A stretch of DNA of 64,000 bases from Novakomyces olei (GCA_016906335.1 JADEYG010000007.1:124001-188000); one strand, 5' to 3'; shown: positions 10,695 through 21,394, counted from the stretch's first letter. Notes: generated from the sequence alone by a model not told the origin. Program-made: numbers and translations.

Positions 10695-13600
10695 TTACAC
10701 TTTATCCGACTCCGTTTGCAAAAGAGTCCCCGCCAAGTTCAGCCATGTCTGCTGTTCCTTGGAGAGAACTTGCCCCGGCTGTTCGAGCAGGTAATAAATA
10801 ATCTTTTGCACTTGCATGCGTAGAATTCTAAAAGCCAGCAGCGACCTCGCGTTATCAAACGCAAAGCGTAACCGGCCATGGTCGAGGGAGAGTTGGCCAG
10901 ACAGTAATTTAAACTCGCCATCCCCGCAAAGCATGGCCACAGCAGAAGGCTCTATCTTTGCCGTCTCCTGGGCATAAAGCTTCTTGCTTTGAATGAGTGA
11001 GTAGTATGCAATGAGGCGGGTATGTGCGTCCAATCGTTTACCGAAATTAACAGAGGTCGGGTGGATTGAAAGATGCTTGTTGTTCATGATCGTATGCGTC
11101 TGCCCCGAACTGGGATCGTGTTTCATTAGCTTTGGGTATAGACCCGCTCCGACAACTGCGCTTGTTATCCAAGTATTTTCACTGTTTGCGTTATATTGGT
11201 CCGGCAAAAAAAAGAACCGCGCTTGTCGGGAGCTCTGGTATCTCAGCGAGTTTAGCTGCTGCTGTAGCGTTGAGCTCAGTGAGAGCAATCGAGCATCAAT
11301 TAGCAGCTGAATGTATTGCTGCCGCAAATCTTCAATGGCAACAAGATCACGGGCAGACAAGAAGTTTTGACTGCAAAAGGCCTTTTCTGAAAGATGGCTG
11401 GACCCCGTGCACACGCGTCTCCATGTGCAGTACACTTGGAAGACAGTTTGGAAATCAGAATTATCCTTGGCAAAGTGCATTTTGGCTCTTTCTGCCTCTT
11501 TTTCCAAGCCAAACGGGCTTTGAAAAGGCGACTTTGTCGATAGACTGGCAGCAATCACGAGAGCAACGTCGAGACACTGGAATGCCAGGCCGAACAGGAT
11601 AATCTTGCCCAGATAAACGTCGACAGGGAGCATGGCTAGATGCTTACCCAGTAGGGTCAGGTCTTCATCCGTTGCGGTAAGAGCCCCAACGTCCACCAAC
11701 GAGCTAATTGCCCTCCGAACATTGTCCGGCGAAGGAGGATCAAGCGCATCTGTTAGCACTTCATTAATTCCCCCTAGCTCACACGTTTTAACGCGCATGG
11801 ACAAGTCCTGCAGCGAGAGCCGTTTGATCTCTGGAACCTGATGATCCGTCATCCATTTATTGTATCTATTACGCGTAAACAAGTGGAAGCAAAGACCCGG
11901 TCGGACTCGACCAGCACGTCCTCGTCTCTGTTGAGCGTTCGCCTTGGAGATAAAGCCCTCAACAAGTCGGCTGATCTGACGCTTCTCGTCAAAACGCATT
12001 TCCTTCACTTTACCCGTGTCAATTACACACGTAATGTCGGGTATAGTGATACCCGTCTCTGCAATATTTGTAGCCAGTACCACCTTTCTAACTCCCGGAG
12101 CAGGTGGCTCAAAGACGGCTTCCTGGTCGTTGCTGGCAATGGAAGAATGAAGAGGGTAAATGACCCAGGCGTTGCTGCCAAAGGCAGGGTGTGATAAAAG
12201 TGCACTATAGAGTCTCCTTATTTCTGCCAGGCCGGGCAGAAAAACAAGAATTGCTTGGCTAAACTGTCGCACACCGTCATCGCTGCCATAAGCAATCGTG
12301 TCTAAAAGGGACACAATCAAATCGTAGTTTATTCGGTACTCTTCCATCATTGCCAGGGTTTTCTGGGTTTCAATGCTGTAGCCGGAAAGGCAGCCGGAAG
12401 CAGCCGGTGATTGAGCGGCAGCCAGAGAAGCCTGCTCCGTTTCGTCATCAAACTCCATATTGAATTGGGAGCTTCGCAGTTTTGTACGTGCAAACGGTGA
12501 TTTTTCATCCAGCTTGTAGCCCGTCAGTTCTATCGCGTCTTCCAGAAACTTTTCCTCCACCGGGAAAGTGCGGCCGGGGATGTTTAGTATGGGGCAGTTG
12601 AACATGTACGTGGACAGCCGTTCTGCGTCCACTGTGGCGGACATGAGAATGACTTTTAAGTCGGGTCTGTACTTGAGGATTCTGCGGACAACAATCAACA
12701 AGAAATCAGAATCAATGCCCCGCTCATGCACCTCATCAATGATTAAATGCGAAATTGATTCTAGTGTCTTGGAGCCCTCCAACATGCGCAGTACGATTCC
12801 TGTTGTGGCGAATGTGAGACGAGTGCTCCTGCACGTTTTGGCCTCGAGTCGGATAGCGTAGCCGATGTGAGAACGTACGGTGCCACAGGCCCCACGAGCA
12901 TCGCCCAGCTCTTCAGAGACTCGATGTGCTAATGAAAGAGCCGAAATGCGTCTTGGTTCGGTACAAACTATATTGAAATCCAGCTGATGGCCAATCTTGT
13001 CCTCCATTATGTACGCAGGTATCTGGGTACTCTTGCCGGAACCCGTTTCGCCACAAACGATGACCACCTGGTTCGCTTCTATTACATCCAAAAGCTTATC
13101 CCTGAAACCAGCTACAGGTAGCTCCATCCTACCCAAATTCATCTCCATATACTGTGGGCTCTCCGTCCGCACTTGCCACTGTTGAGCCATTTGCAGCCTT
13201 GTTTCTGCTGGTACACGGTAACTCTCCGACTCAGACGCCGTACTGTCGCCTTTGTGCTCGTCTTGAGAAACGTTGGATTTGAGTTCCAGTCCTCGAAGAC
13301 GGTTTTCAAGCACTCTGGACAAAAGCTTCAACGTGTCCCGCGTACTCGAATCCCTCTGCATAATAAACTCTTTTTGTTTTTCGTCATAAAGGTCTCGGAA
13401 AGGCTTGGGCAGTTGAGTATGGGTCATTGTGCCGGCAGTTGCTGCAGAGGATACAATCGCCACCGTCGCTACATAGTTTTGCGCCATCTCGTACGACGTA
13501 CAGCAATCATCTGCCATATCATAATGCTCACTAGGAGCACCGTTAGAGAATTTAACTGTAAGAGACGTCTGCACACAGATAGTGCCCTTGGGATGACTCC

Positions 13601-15068
13601 AGGTTAGCTCGCAACCTTTGTCTTTACGTTTACACGCATCCTGAAACAGCTTCACCGGGTAAAGCGACTTGCTTGTCGACTTGGGGATCACAAAATTGCG
13701 AATGTTGAGCATACGGCTGTTTGCGTCTTGCGCTTCCACCTGCTGTGGCTCATCAAACATGCCGGCTAGATCTGGTGCAGAGTCGGAACCTCCTTCATCG
13801 CCAGAGTTTTCGTTTGTTTTAGACCTCTCTGAGCCGTTGGCAGTGGTAACGGAAGGAGAGCTTGCCTTGCTGGACAGGTCGGGTGAATTATTGCTGGAGA
13901 GCAGCAGCTCATCTTCGCGTTTCAGCTTTTCAAATAAAGCGGTTTTTCTGGGCTGAATCTCTCTTTGTGCACGAGCTCCGTCAAAGAGTACGTCTTTTGA
14001 TAAATCGTTTGCGAGTTTTTGCATCTTTATCAAGTCTTTGTCAGCATCTTCTGTATTACCCCCATTTCTCCGCAGTCTCACAATGCACCGTTGCACTTCA
14101 ATGATAGAAAGTCGCAGCTCTACATACTTGCTTGTGATATCATTGAAATCGTCGTCATCCTCACTGAAACGTCTCATTTGATCAAGAGTCCTTTGTTTTA
14201 TAGCAGCCGCTTCTTCTTCAGCCACTTCTGACCTTTCGGGTCTGTCGTGCTTGCCCTTGGACGATTCTATTGGCCGGCCCACAGACCGTTGAGTCCGGTC
14301 GGCTTGTAACTTTTCGGTATTCCAGTTTTTCCTTATATCAACCGAGCTAGACCCTGGACTGCCACCGACTGAAACGCTGGTCGATTTGATCGACTGGGCA
14401 AACCCTTGGTATCCATAATTGACTTGCGTGCTTGTGCTTAGCACTAGATTGCAAAACGAATCGTCAAGGTCCATATACTTTGAAGCATCCATGGCGGCGT
14501 TTATAGATTCCTGTGAGAACCCCAAATGACGAAGAAGACAATAGTTTACGCATAGCTTGGTAAGCGTCTTGTCTTTTTTCTCCAAAAGCATATCCAGTCC
14601 CCAAGACGACTTGCCTTTGCCACTAGACGCAGACGCAAAAAGAGTCTTTATATCTGGCTGAGCCAACACGTCATCAACCAGCTCGGGATCCATCTTTACC
14701 AATTCTTGCACAGAAAGCTTCATACGCTTTTCCACTTGAGCCTGTCTTATCTGCCGATCCGCTAGTCTTTCTGCAGGCACGTAAATTTTATCTACCAGCC
14801 CTTGCCAGTACAGATCTTCCATGCTTTCAAGTGTATCATCTGTACTGTTAGCAGCATCCTCCTTATGCGAGGAAAGTCCATTTGAACTGCTGTTTTGACC
14901 AGACGCAGCAGCAGAGGCAAAGGCAGAGGTAGAAGCAGACACTTCCTGCGACTCCTCAGGCTCGGGTGACTGAACTGTTTTGCTCTTCGAGGGAATCGAA
15001 GTAGTTGCAACTGCTCGAGCCGGATTCGAGGAGGCTCCTTTCCCTTTCTTCCCGCCCTTTTTCGCCAT
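10695..15068 (-). CDS. DExH-box RNA helicase, DHX29/DHX57-like (RHA family)
   Basis: ATP-dependent RNA helicase, intronless, 1,457 aa from the ATG at 15068 (MAKKGGKKGKG); the in-frame extension to 15110 is not needed. N-terminal 400 residues are basic, then Ser-rich, with a UBA-like helical patch around NYCLLRHLGFS. Core motifs: I, GETGSGKST near residue 672; II, DEVH near 777; III, SAT near 807; VI, QRRGRAGR near 1045; a TNIAETGITIPD strand between. The winged-helix/HA2 region and a C-terminal OB-fold (AVVGAGLYPKL) follow. A segment near 530-560 resembles the double-stranded-RNA-binding-like fold ahead of the helicase core in DHX29/DHX57 and yeast YLR419W. Likely cytoplasmic, acting on translation or RNA structure; the exact orthologue is not fixed. 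Confidence 0.9.
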   Translation of the reverse strand: MAKKGGKKGKGASSNPARAVATTSIPSKSKTVQSPEPEESQEVSASTSAFASAAASGQNSSSNGLSSHKEDAANSTDDTLESMEDLYWQGLVDKIYVPAERLADRQIRQAQVEKRMKLSVQELVKMDPELVDDVLAQPDIKTLFASASSGKGKSSWGLDMLLEKKDKTLTKLCVNYCLLRHLGFSQESINAAMDASKYMDLDDSFCNLVLSTSTQVNYGYQGFAQSIKSTSVSVGGSPGSSSVDIRKNWNTEKLQADRTQRSVGRPIESSKGKHDRPERSEVAEEEAAAIKQRTLDQMRRFSEDDDDFNDITSKYVELRLSIIEVQRCIVRLRRNGGNTEDADKDLIKMQKLANDLSKDVLFDGARAQREIQPRKTALFEKLKREDELLLSSNNSPDLSSKASSPSVTTANGSERSKTNENSGDEGGSDSAPDLAGMFDEPQQVEAQDANSRMLNIRNFVIPKSTSKSLYPVKLFQDACKRKDKGCELTWSHPKGTICVQTSLTVKFSNGAPSEHYDMADDCCTSYEMAQNYVATVAIVSSAATAGTMTHTQLPKPFRDLYDEKQKEFIMQRDSSTRDTLKLLSRVLENRLRGLELKSNVSQDEHKGDSTASESESYRVPAETRLQMAQQWQVRTESPQYMEMNLGRMELPVAGFRDKLLDVIEANQVVIVCGETGSGKSTQIPAYIMEDKIGHQLDFNIVCTEPRRISALSLAHRVSEELGDARGACGTVRSHIGYAIRLEAKTCRSTRLTFATTGIVLRMLEGSKTLESISHLIIDEVHERGIDSDFLLIVVRRILKYRPDLKVILMSATVDAERLSTYMFNCPILNIPGRTFPVEEKFLEDAIELTGYKLDEKSPFARTKLRSSQFNMEFDDETEQASLAAAQSPAASGCLSGYSIETQKTLAMMEEYRINYDLIVSLLDTIAYGSDDGVRQFSQAILVFLPGLAEIRRLYSALLSHPAFGSNAWVIYPLHSSIASNDQEAVFEPPAPGVRKVVLATNIAETGITIPDITCVIDTGKVKEMRFDEKRQISRLVEGFISKANAQQRRGRAGRVRPGLCFHLFTRNRYNKWMTDHQVPEIKRLSLQDLSMRVKTCELGGINEVLTDALDPPSPDNVRRAISSLVDVGALTATDEDLTLLGKHLAMLPVDVYLGKIILFGLAFQCLDVALVIAASLSTKSPFQSPFGLEKEAERAKMHFAKDNSDFQTVFQVYCTWRRVCTGSSHLSEKAFCSQNFLSARDLVAIEDLRQQYIQLLIDARLLSLSSTLQQQLNSLRYQSSRQARFFFLPDQYNANSENTWITSAVVGAGLYPKLMKHDPSSGQTHTIMNNKHLSIHPTSVNFGKRLDAHTRLIAYYSLIQSKKLYAQETAKIEPSAVAMLCGDGEFKLLSGQLSLDHGRLRFAFDNARSLLAFRILRMQVQKIIYYLLEQPGQVLSKEQQTWLNLAGTLLQTESDKV

Positions 15069-15544
15069 TATTAAAGAGGACGGGAAGAGGTGCCACAGAT
15101 AAAAGGACAAGTCTTAAAAATACAGCGTTCGCATTGGTCTCATGCTGTATATCAACGTCCCAGCATGTGTGACATTCGAGTCAAAGCCTTATGTGTAGTT
15201 GCTAATATTAAATAAAATACGAATATTCCTGCTGTACTCGTAAATAATCTATCTGTCATCTGCTGTATGCGTGAATTTTGACTATTTTTCGGCTTTTATA
15301 ATGTTCTTTATTATATTTTTTTTTTTCGAGATTTAGCTGTATTTACTATTTTCTTGTTGCGTGGCAAGAATCACACTTACATAGCGATAAGCTGTAATTT
15401 GCTTGTGAAATCTTTCTTTTGCAAGTTTTCATAATACCATTCTCATGAAGTTTTCATATCTACAAAAAACTGGTATATTTGGATGTTCATAAATTAAAAA
15501 TGTTATGCTAATCGTGGCAAATTTAACCCCATCCATCATTAAAA
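15069..15544. other. Intergenic region, nothing recognised
   Basis: A/T-rich promoter-side sequence upstream of the helicase gene, with a T-run at about 15316-15326. No gene, repeat or RNA recognised. Confidence 0.5.
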
Positions 15545-15839
15545 TTAATGTAGCTTTATTAAGTCCAAGCTTCGCCGGTACAATTTTTCAATTTCTGCCT
15601 CTGCGTAAGCTACAAATTCCGTCGGGAGCGTCTTTTTGTCAAATTCTTTGATATTGGCATGTAATGCCAGGCCAGTACCGCTCTTTGGTAATGGAAATAA
15701 AAACATGGCTTTATCGAATAAGACTGTGTTTCCCTGAATATGAAGGCGTCGTGAATAAAACATTAGTTGCCCTCGCTATATTTGTGCATTCGACCATTGC
15801 CACCCTGACTTTATCAGCAATCAACGTACGCTTCCCCAT
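15545..15839 (-). CDS. Unrecognised small host gene next to the copia insertion, possibly interrupted by it
   Basis: An open frame on the minus strand ends at 15545 and runs up to about 15763. Its C-terminal 50 residues look like a real folded protein (KSGTGLALHANIKEF, then a charged helix EFVAYAEAEIEKLYRRS). There is a CAACTAATG branch-like site and a TTCAG acceptor at about 15735-15750, so the frame is probably a last exon. An ATG at 15839 lies 27 bp from the insertion point of the 18-kb transposon block. On the far side (33901-33947, minus) another short open stretch begins with MKFFTVTDAFNIEF and runs into the insertion point. No family recognised. It could be a gene whose promoter or first exon was split by the insertion, or chance. 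Confidence 0.3.
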
Positions 15840-15860
15840 AATTATTTATAAAGCGAATAA

Positions 15861-15865
15861 GAAAC
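15861..15865. repeat. Target-site duplication GAAAC, left copy (copia)
   Basis: The five bases GAAAC lie directly before the left copia LTR and recur at 33901-33905 directly after the right one. This defines the outer block as one insertion. Confidence 0.95.
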
Positions 15866-16080
15866 TGTTGAATATAGAAGGTTGGAATTTGCTCTTATGG
15901 TAGATTAAATGAATTAGATACTCTAGATTGCTTCAGCTGAATCCCCCCCGAGGGTGTGAGGGTTCGCTTGAGCTATATATATGTAACTATGTATTTTTGA
16001 GTGAGTATTCTGTAAAGCTAAAAGTCAAACAACTGACACTCATGGTTGAGTTGTCTTAGCCGGTCAGTGAGTCGGCGAGT

Positions 16081-16178
<98 letters not shown>

Positions 16179-16205
16179 AGGGGATAATAGATTCATATTT
16201 CAACA
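15866..16205 (-). repeat. Copia 3' LTR (left copy)
   Basis: 340 bp, begins TGTTGAATAT and ends TTTCAACA. It includes an (ATT)n microsatellite at about 16082-16178. Long poly-Tyr frames across it are artefacts. Confidence 0.93.
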
Positions 16206-16214
16206 CTCCCCTTG
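16206..16214 (-). other. Copia polypurine tract
   Basis: On the minus strand this reads CAAGGGGAG, directly before the 3' LTR. It is the expected plus-strand primer of an LTR element. Confidence 0.75.
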
Positions 16215-16259
16215 AATCTTTTATTTCCTTTTTGTATTCTTGTATTTATTTTTTTTTTG

Positions 16260-17708
16260 TTATTCTTCATTGTATAGCATTTTTGTAAATTTAGTGAATT
16301 TGTTTCCAAGTAGGTTCTTGGTCAATCCATCTGCCTTCATGTTTCGTGAGGGGCATCTCTGTATGCTTATCAGTCCATTTCTCACAATATCCATCACATA
16401 GTAGCAGGTGTTACTTAGATGTTTTGAACCCTGGTAGTTTCCACCATTAGTTGCAAGTAATATGCAGGCGTTGTTATCGCAGTAGACGATTGGGATGTTA
16501 TCGGGCCCTTTATTAATTTCGTCCATTAGATATTTGTAGTACAAGGCTTGATTGACTGTTAGTTTCATAGCTTCGAACTCCGCCATCATTGTACTTGGTG
16601 TTACAATTTTTTGCTTTTGCGAGTTCCAGGCTATTGGGCCGTTATTTTTTCCTAGTGAGACAACGTATCCTGATCGGGATTTTCTGTCGCAAGTGTCTCC
16701 GGCGAAATCAGAGTCGCCCCACGAGTGTATCTGTAGATCATTTTCTCTAGTGTAGGTGATACATGTGTCCAGTGTAGCGTTTAGATATCTCATAGTGTGT
16801 TTTAAGGCCTGTATTTGTTCTTCATTTTGTCTTTTTGTATGTTTGCTTAACATACTTATTGCAAATCTGAGGTCTGGTCTTGTCCATTCGGTCAAATATA
16901 TTAATTTTCCTATAATAGTTGGATAGATTTCCAGACAATCATAATTTTCAACCGCGGGATGATAGAGTGAATTGATGTTTGTGATGGGCTGACTTATGTA
17001 TTTTAGGTTAGTGTCTCCGTAAGTGCGTATAATTGACTTAGCAAATTGTGACTGTGACAATTTGAGTATTCCTTTGTCGCGATCATATGTAATGTCCATA
17101 CCAAGATATCTCTTTATTTTTCCAAGTGACTTGATGGAGTAAAATGTTTTCAAAAAGGATTCAAATTCAAGTCTCTTTCCTTTCTGTTTTTCGACGATCA
17201 TGAGGTCATCTACGTAGACAGCAATAATTAAAGAGTCATTGTAATATATGGCAGAATCTTTGTTTGATTTTGTTAGACCGTATTTTGTCAATGTAGAATC
17301 CAGTTCACTGTTCCACGATCTTGGTGCCTGTTTGAGACCATAGAGACTTTTGTTTAATTTTAGGACAAGGCCGGGTTTAATTTTCACTCCATCGGGTTTT
17401 TTCATGTACACTGACTCCTTTAGTGTACCATATAGGAAGGCTGTATCCACGTCGATTTGATAGATTTCATAATTTTTAATTACGCTGTAGGCTAATAACC
17501 ACCGTATGCTGTCAGGACGAGCGACTGGGGCGTATGTATCTTCATAGTCTTTTCCAAAAATCTGTGAGTACCCTTGTGCTACTAGTCTTGCTTTTCTAAT
17601 TATTTCATTCGACTGTTCTCCTTGTTTCAGTTTAAACACCCATCTGCATCCAACTGTACGTATATTTTGTGATTGGGGAACGACTTTCCATACTTCATTT
17701 CTTTCCAT
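16260..17708 (-). mobile_element. Copia reverse transcriptase and RNase H part
   Basis: Part of the copia pol region lying left of the nested gypsy insertion. Visible motifs are CRWVFKLK, the RT strand QIDVDTAFLYG, SLYGLKQAPRSW, the catalytic YVDDLMI, and an RNase H domain with DSDFAGD, RKSRSGYV and ADGLTK. Together these are diagnostic of Ty1/copia. The open frame is about 480 codons. Confidence 0.93.
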
Positions 17709-17710
17709 TG
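17706..17710. repeat. Target-site duplication CATTG, left copy (gypsy 1)
   Basis: CATTG precedes the left gypsy-1 LTR at 17711 and recurs at 30385-30389 after the right LTR. Both copies lie inside the copia element and mark the second insertion event. Confidence 0.95.
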
Positions 17711-18057
17711 TGTTAGGCCATAGTGTAGATAGTAAAATTTAAATTTAAAATGACATAATTAAATTAAATTAATTCACTCCAAATACGGAATTTAACCGAT
17801 TTGGAGGAATATTTAATTACTAATCATTAAATCACGCCACTGATCGGGTATCTGTAACCTATCAATGATAAGGTGATTACTAATTGATCGGTTACTTCTG
17901 ATCCTATCTGATTACTAATTGATAGGAAAGTCTTGATCCTATCTCTGAGATAAGAGCTGAGCCTTGAAGTCTATAAAAGGACAAGGTTTTCCATAGTTTA
18001 AGAGTAGATTCAATTAATCTAAAGAGTTATAACAGTGAGTTACTTCCAGTTATAACA
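17711..18057 (+). repeat. Gypsy-1 5' LTR
   Basis: 347 bp, TGTTAGG start and TATAACA end. A TATAAAAGG box at about 17976 suggests transcription start near 18005. It contains repeated TACTAATTGAT/GATCCTATCT blocks in the A/T-rich first part. Confidence 0.93.
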
Positions 18058-18076
18058 ACTTTTTTCACTGCTAACA

Positions 18077-18787
18077 TTGTCAGTGAATCCGTCAGGAGAC
18101 AGCCGACGGCCTCGCATTGTCTACTCTGAGACATTTGCAAATCTCTTGAAGCAGGCAAAAACCGATCCAAAGGTTGTTGTCTCGGCTGGCTCTATCCGCC
18201 GAAGCAATACACCCAAGGATAAGGATAAAACCTCTGTGTCTGGACTTACCGACCAGAGTGCCCATTCAGAGAAAAATACCTCTATTCATCAATTGAATAA
18301 GAGGAAAGAAAGAAACGCTCGCCGATCGCAGGCATTCAAAGAGCGTAAACGCAACGGTCGAATTTCCAAGGAGCCTGAGTCAATTGCTGCTATTGCGGCA
18401 AAGGTGCTCAGAAAACCTCCTCCACCAGCGCAGAGACTTGGTCCTTACCCAGCTCCCACAGTTCCTTCAGTTTCTCTGGCCACTATTTCTGCTACAACTC
18501 CTCGCTTGCCTCTATCAGAGGAAGAAGTTTTTCGAAAACAAGCGCACTGGACAAGCAAAGCGGCGGCAAATCTACGCTACGAGGAAACATACAACAAATT
18601 GGTGGCCAATCGCATTCAAGAACTGCACAACAGGAAGAAAACAAAATATCTTCTGGACAACATTGTTGAGGACAGATTCAAAATTCGTCTTTACAGAGGA
18701 GAAGATCCAAACAAAGTTGAGAAGGATTACTACGAGCACTTGAAAAGTGGACAGCAATCACCAGCGTTTTTGAATACTTTGTATTAG
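18077..18787 (+). mobile_element. Extra ORF of chromovirus 1, upstream of gag
   Basis: An open frame of about 236 codons lies between the 5' LTR and gag, in the same sense. It has no known retroelement domain. The N-terminal third is Ser/Lys-rich; a strongly basic stretch (NKRKERNARRSQAF) follows, then a Pro-rich linker (RKPPPPAQRLG) and a C-terminal helical part (RYEETYNKLVANRIQEL, YLLDNIVEDRF). It contains no Met codon, so the start is unclear; a leader exon or a non-AUG start is possible. A nucleic-acid-binding role is only a guess from its charge. Confidence 0.6.
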
Positions 18788-18854
18788 TCTTTTATATTTA
18801 ATATATTTAATTCTGTATCAATTTAATTTAAATTGATTAAAATATATTTTAAAT

Positions 18855-20625
18855 ATGGACTTCAAAATCAAGCTGCCTGAACCAGCAAAGCTGAATGGTC
18901 ATTCAATGACCCATAGAGAGTTCCAATCATGGAGAAGCTCTGTGGTTAAATGGCTGACATATGCCAAAGCAGGAGGCAGTGTTACCGGGATTTCAGATAT
19001 AGACTTAATTAGCATGTTCCTCGAATCGAACGCTACAATCTATGCTGAAGAACTCAGGGACAATGCTAGTGTAACGACAGATCAGATGCTTGATCATCTG
19101 GAGCGAAGCATTGTACCCAACGACTATTTACCACGCGCTTACAGCAAGTTTGTTACCTTCGCTCAAGGAACAAAAAGCATTAGCCAATATGCCACGCAGC
19201 TTAAATTGAAATCAATGGAACTAGAAATAGTTAACGAAGCCATCTTAATTCAACAATTCATACATGGGCTAAATGAGAGAACAAAGCCTCAAATAATGGG
19301 ATCTTTGAGAAGCGCATTTGGAAATCAGTCGGGAAACAACACAGGAATGACGAAATGGAAATGGCAAAGTGTGGTTGATGTGGCAACAGGCTACGATTTT
19401 ACTGCAACAAGACCATACATAGGGAGCATGAATCCTAAACAAGGCAACCAACAAACTGAAGCAAAGGCAACTACTTCTGAGAAGAAAGAACCAGAGAAGC
19501 CAGCCCTCAGAACAAGATGTACCTTTTGTCGCCGCACTGGGCACACGTACGAGCAGTGCTTTAAACGAAAGAATCAATCAACCATCAGTGCTCTTAAAGA
19601 TGATTCTGAAATAGTTAGCAAAGAAATCAAACTTGATTACAATTGTTCTGCTGTCCAAAACACAAACCAACAATTTCTAGTAAATCTACCTGTGGAAATA
19701 AATGATAAAGAAATCAAATGTCAGGTCCTGATTGATACTGGAAGTGATATTGATGTTATTGACTCAAACTTTTGCAATGTTCACCGACCAACATACAAAG
19801 AAAGTGACCACAAAATTCAAATGGCCTTTCAAGGATCGAAAACTGTGAGCAGATATATGGCCAAAGTCATGTTCAAAGGCAGCGAGTTAAATTGCGCCGT
19901 TGCAAGACTCAGAACTTCTGATCTATTGATTGGCATGGGAACACTGAGTAAGCTTGGGGCAATTGTGAACACTCGCAAACGACATATACAATGGCAGGAA
20001 GATGCAAATGAAAGAAGGTTTGTCAAGCCAGAAGTACTTCCTGTAGTCAGCTCAATAACAATCGATGACAACAAGAGAATTGAAGTCCAACAAGTTACAA
20101 ATGAGGACTTGGTTGACCCAGAAAAAGTACTGCAGATACTTCAAGACAAGTTTGATCAAACTTTGATCAAGGATCCTCCAAGCAAGTTGCCTATAATGAG
20201 ACCTGTGGTTGCTACATATGAGCCAATTGATCCAGAAAAAAGGTATAACATAAAAAAGTGGTACCCAAGCAAAAAGCTTATGTTGCCTCTGAAATTAAAG
20301 ATTGATGAGCTATTAAAAGCAAAGATGATCTCAATCTCTAGCAAAGAACCTAGTGCAATACTGTTTCCTATTCCCAAAGACAAAGAAATGGTTAACAAGC
20401 TAACAGATCCTAAAGAAATAATTAAATATTTGAGATTTGTTAATGATGCTCGACCTCGCAATGCAAACATGAAGCGTTTCTACATTCAAGTACCACGTAT
20501 TGACATAGTTGTACAAGACATTGCACGAGCAAAATACAGAACTAAGATTGATTTGAAGGACGCTTTCTTTCAATCAAGAATACAACCCGGACAAGAACAC
20601 TACACGGCATTCTGGACACCATTTG
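18855..20625 (+). mobile_element. Chromovirus 1 gag, protease and start of reverse transcriptase
   Basis: One long frame. Gag is recognised by its helical capsid-like part (SISQYATQLKLKSMEL, QQFIHGLNERTKPQIM) and one CCHC knuckle, CTFCRRTGHTYEQC. The protease carries VLIDTGSDIDVID. The reverse transcriptase begins with LRFVNDARPRN and KIDLKDAFFQSRI. It stops where chromovirus 2 is inserted. Confidence 0.92.
20621..20625. repeat. Target-site duplication ATTTG, left copy (gypsy 2)
   Basis: ATTTG precedes the left gypsy-2 LTR and recurs at 27530-27534 after the right LTR. This is the third and youngest insertion event. Confidence 0.95.
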
Positions 20626-21331
20626 TGTAAGGTGGCCCTTAGAGGGGAGCACCGCGGTGTAAACTCGCGTGTCGCTACAGGCGAACACGGACTGTCCTTT
20701 GCGAGACCGCTCGACAAAGGAAGTTCAATCGGTTACCGCGCGAAGCGAGTACCGAGAAACGGGAACGTAGACTTGCGCCCGGCGCAAGAACTAAGGAAAA
20801 GGAAAAGGACGTTGTCCTTGAAAAGGCGACGGCGCTTCTCTAAAGCTTACCTGCTACAAGGCTATGTAGCAACTTTGAGATTATAAGCCCGTGGAGAGAG
20901 TTCTCTCCATGGGCGACTATGTAGACTATCCTATGAGGCTTAGCGGCTCGCTTAGCCACTTCGCGGCCTAAGCCTCATCCCACCACGATCTCAATGCGAT
21001 GGTCCCAGACCATCCGCATTGGGAAAGCGGTGGCGAGCTATGAACTCTATGGATCGATCTATCTAGCTTCGTAGCGATGCGCGATCGCTACTACTACTGT
21101 CATGCGCCGCGACGTGCCTACGTCGCGCGGGCATGGACGTGGACCTGCTTCGCGCGAGCCAGGTCCAACCTGCTCGCGAGCTAGGCCACTTACGCGCTTC
21201 GCGCGAGTAATGTCCAACATTACCTCGCGCGAGCTATTTAGATCTATCTAGCCTGAAGTCATCGCCTTTGGCGCTACAGGACTTCAGGCGTCGTTCGCTG
21301 TCGTGGTTCACGCGAGGCGGGGATCATGACA
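20626..21331 (-). repeat. Gypsy-2 3' LTR (left copy), rich in inverted repeats
   Basis: 706 bp; on the plus strand it runs TGTAAGGTGG to GATCATGACA. It is a string of inverted repeats, for example arms at 20772-20778/20782-20788, 20887-20899/20902-20914, 20933-20943/20968-20978, 21071-21078/21084-21091, 21140-21147/21160-21167 and 21252-21260/21280-21288. A Lys/Arg-rich frame inside is not considered a gene. Confidence 0.93.
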
Positions 21332-21345
21332 CTATCCCCCCTTTC
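21332..21345 (-). other. Gypsy-2 polypurine tract
   Basis: On the minus strand a purine run (AAAGGGGGGATAG) lies directly before the 3' LTR. Confidence 0.7.
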
Positions 21346-21394
21346 TAGGGCGAGGTCTCCGCGCCTATGAAAACCACGTTAGCTACTAGACTGC

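Noticed and set aside
16046-16288. Poly-Tyr frame over the (ATT)n tract, and the similar one at 33759-33962
   Set aside because: Translation of a microsatellite.
18058-18090. tRNA-type or self-complementary primer site in chromovirus 1
   Set aside because: The bases after its 5' LTR match neither a TGG-type tRNA end nor, by eye, any LTR segment in reverse complement. I leave its priming open.
20623-20886. Basic 87-codon frame in the gypsy-2 LTR (repeated at 26830-27084)
   Set aside because: It runs over the LTR edge, is made of hairpin sequence and has no motif. Being in both LTRs is expected of any LTR frame.
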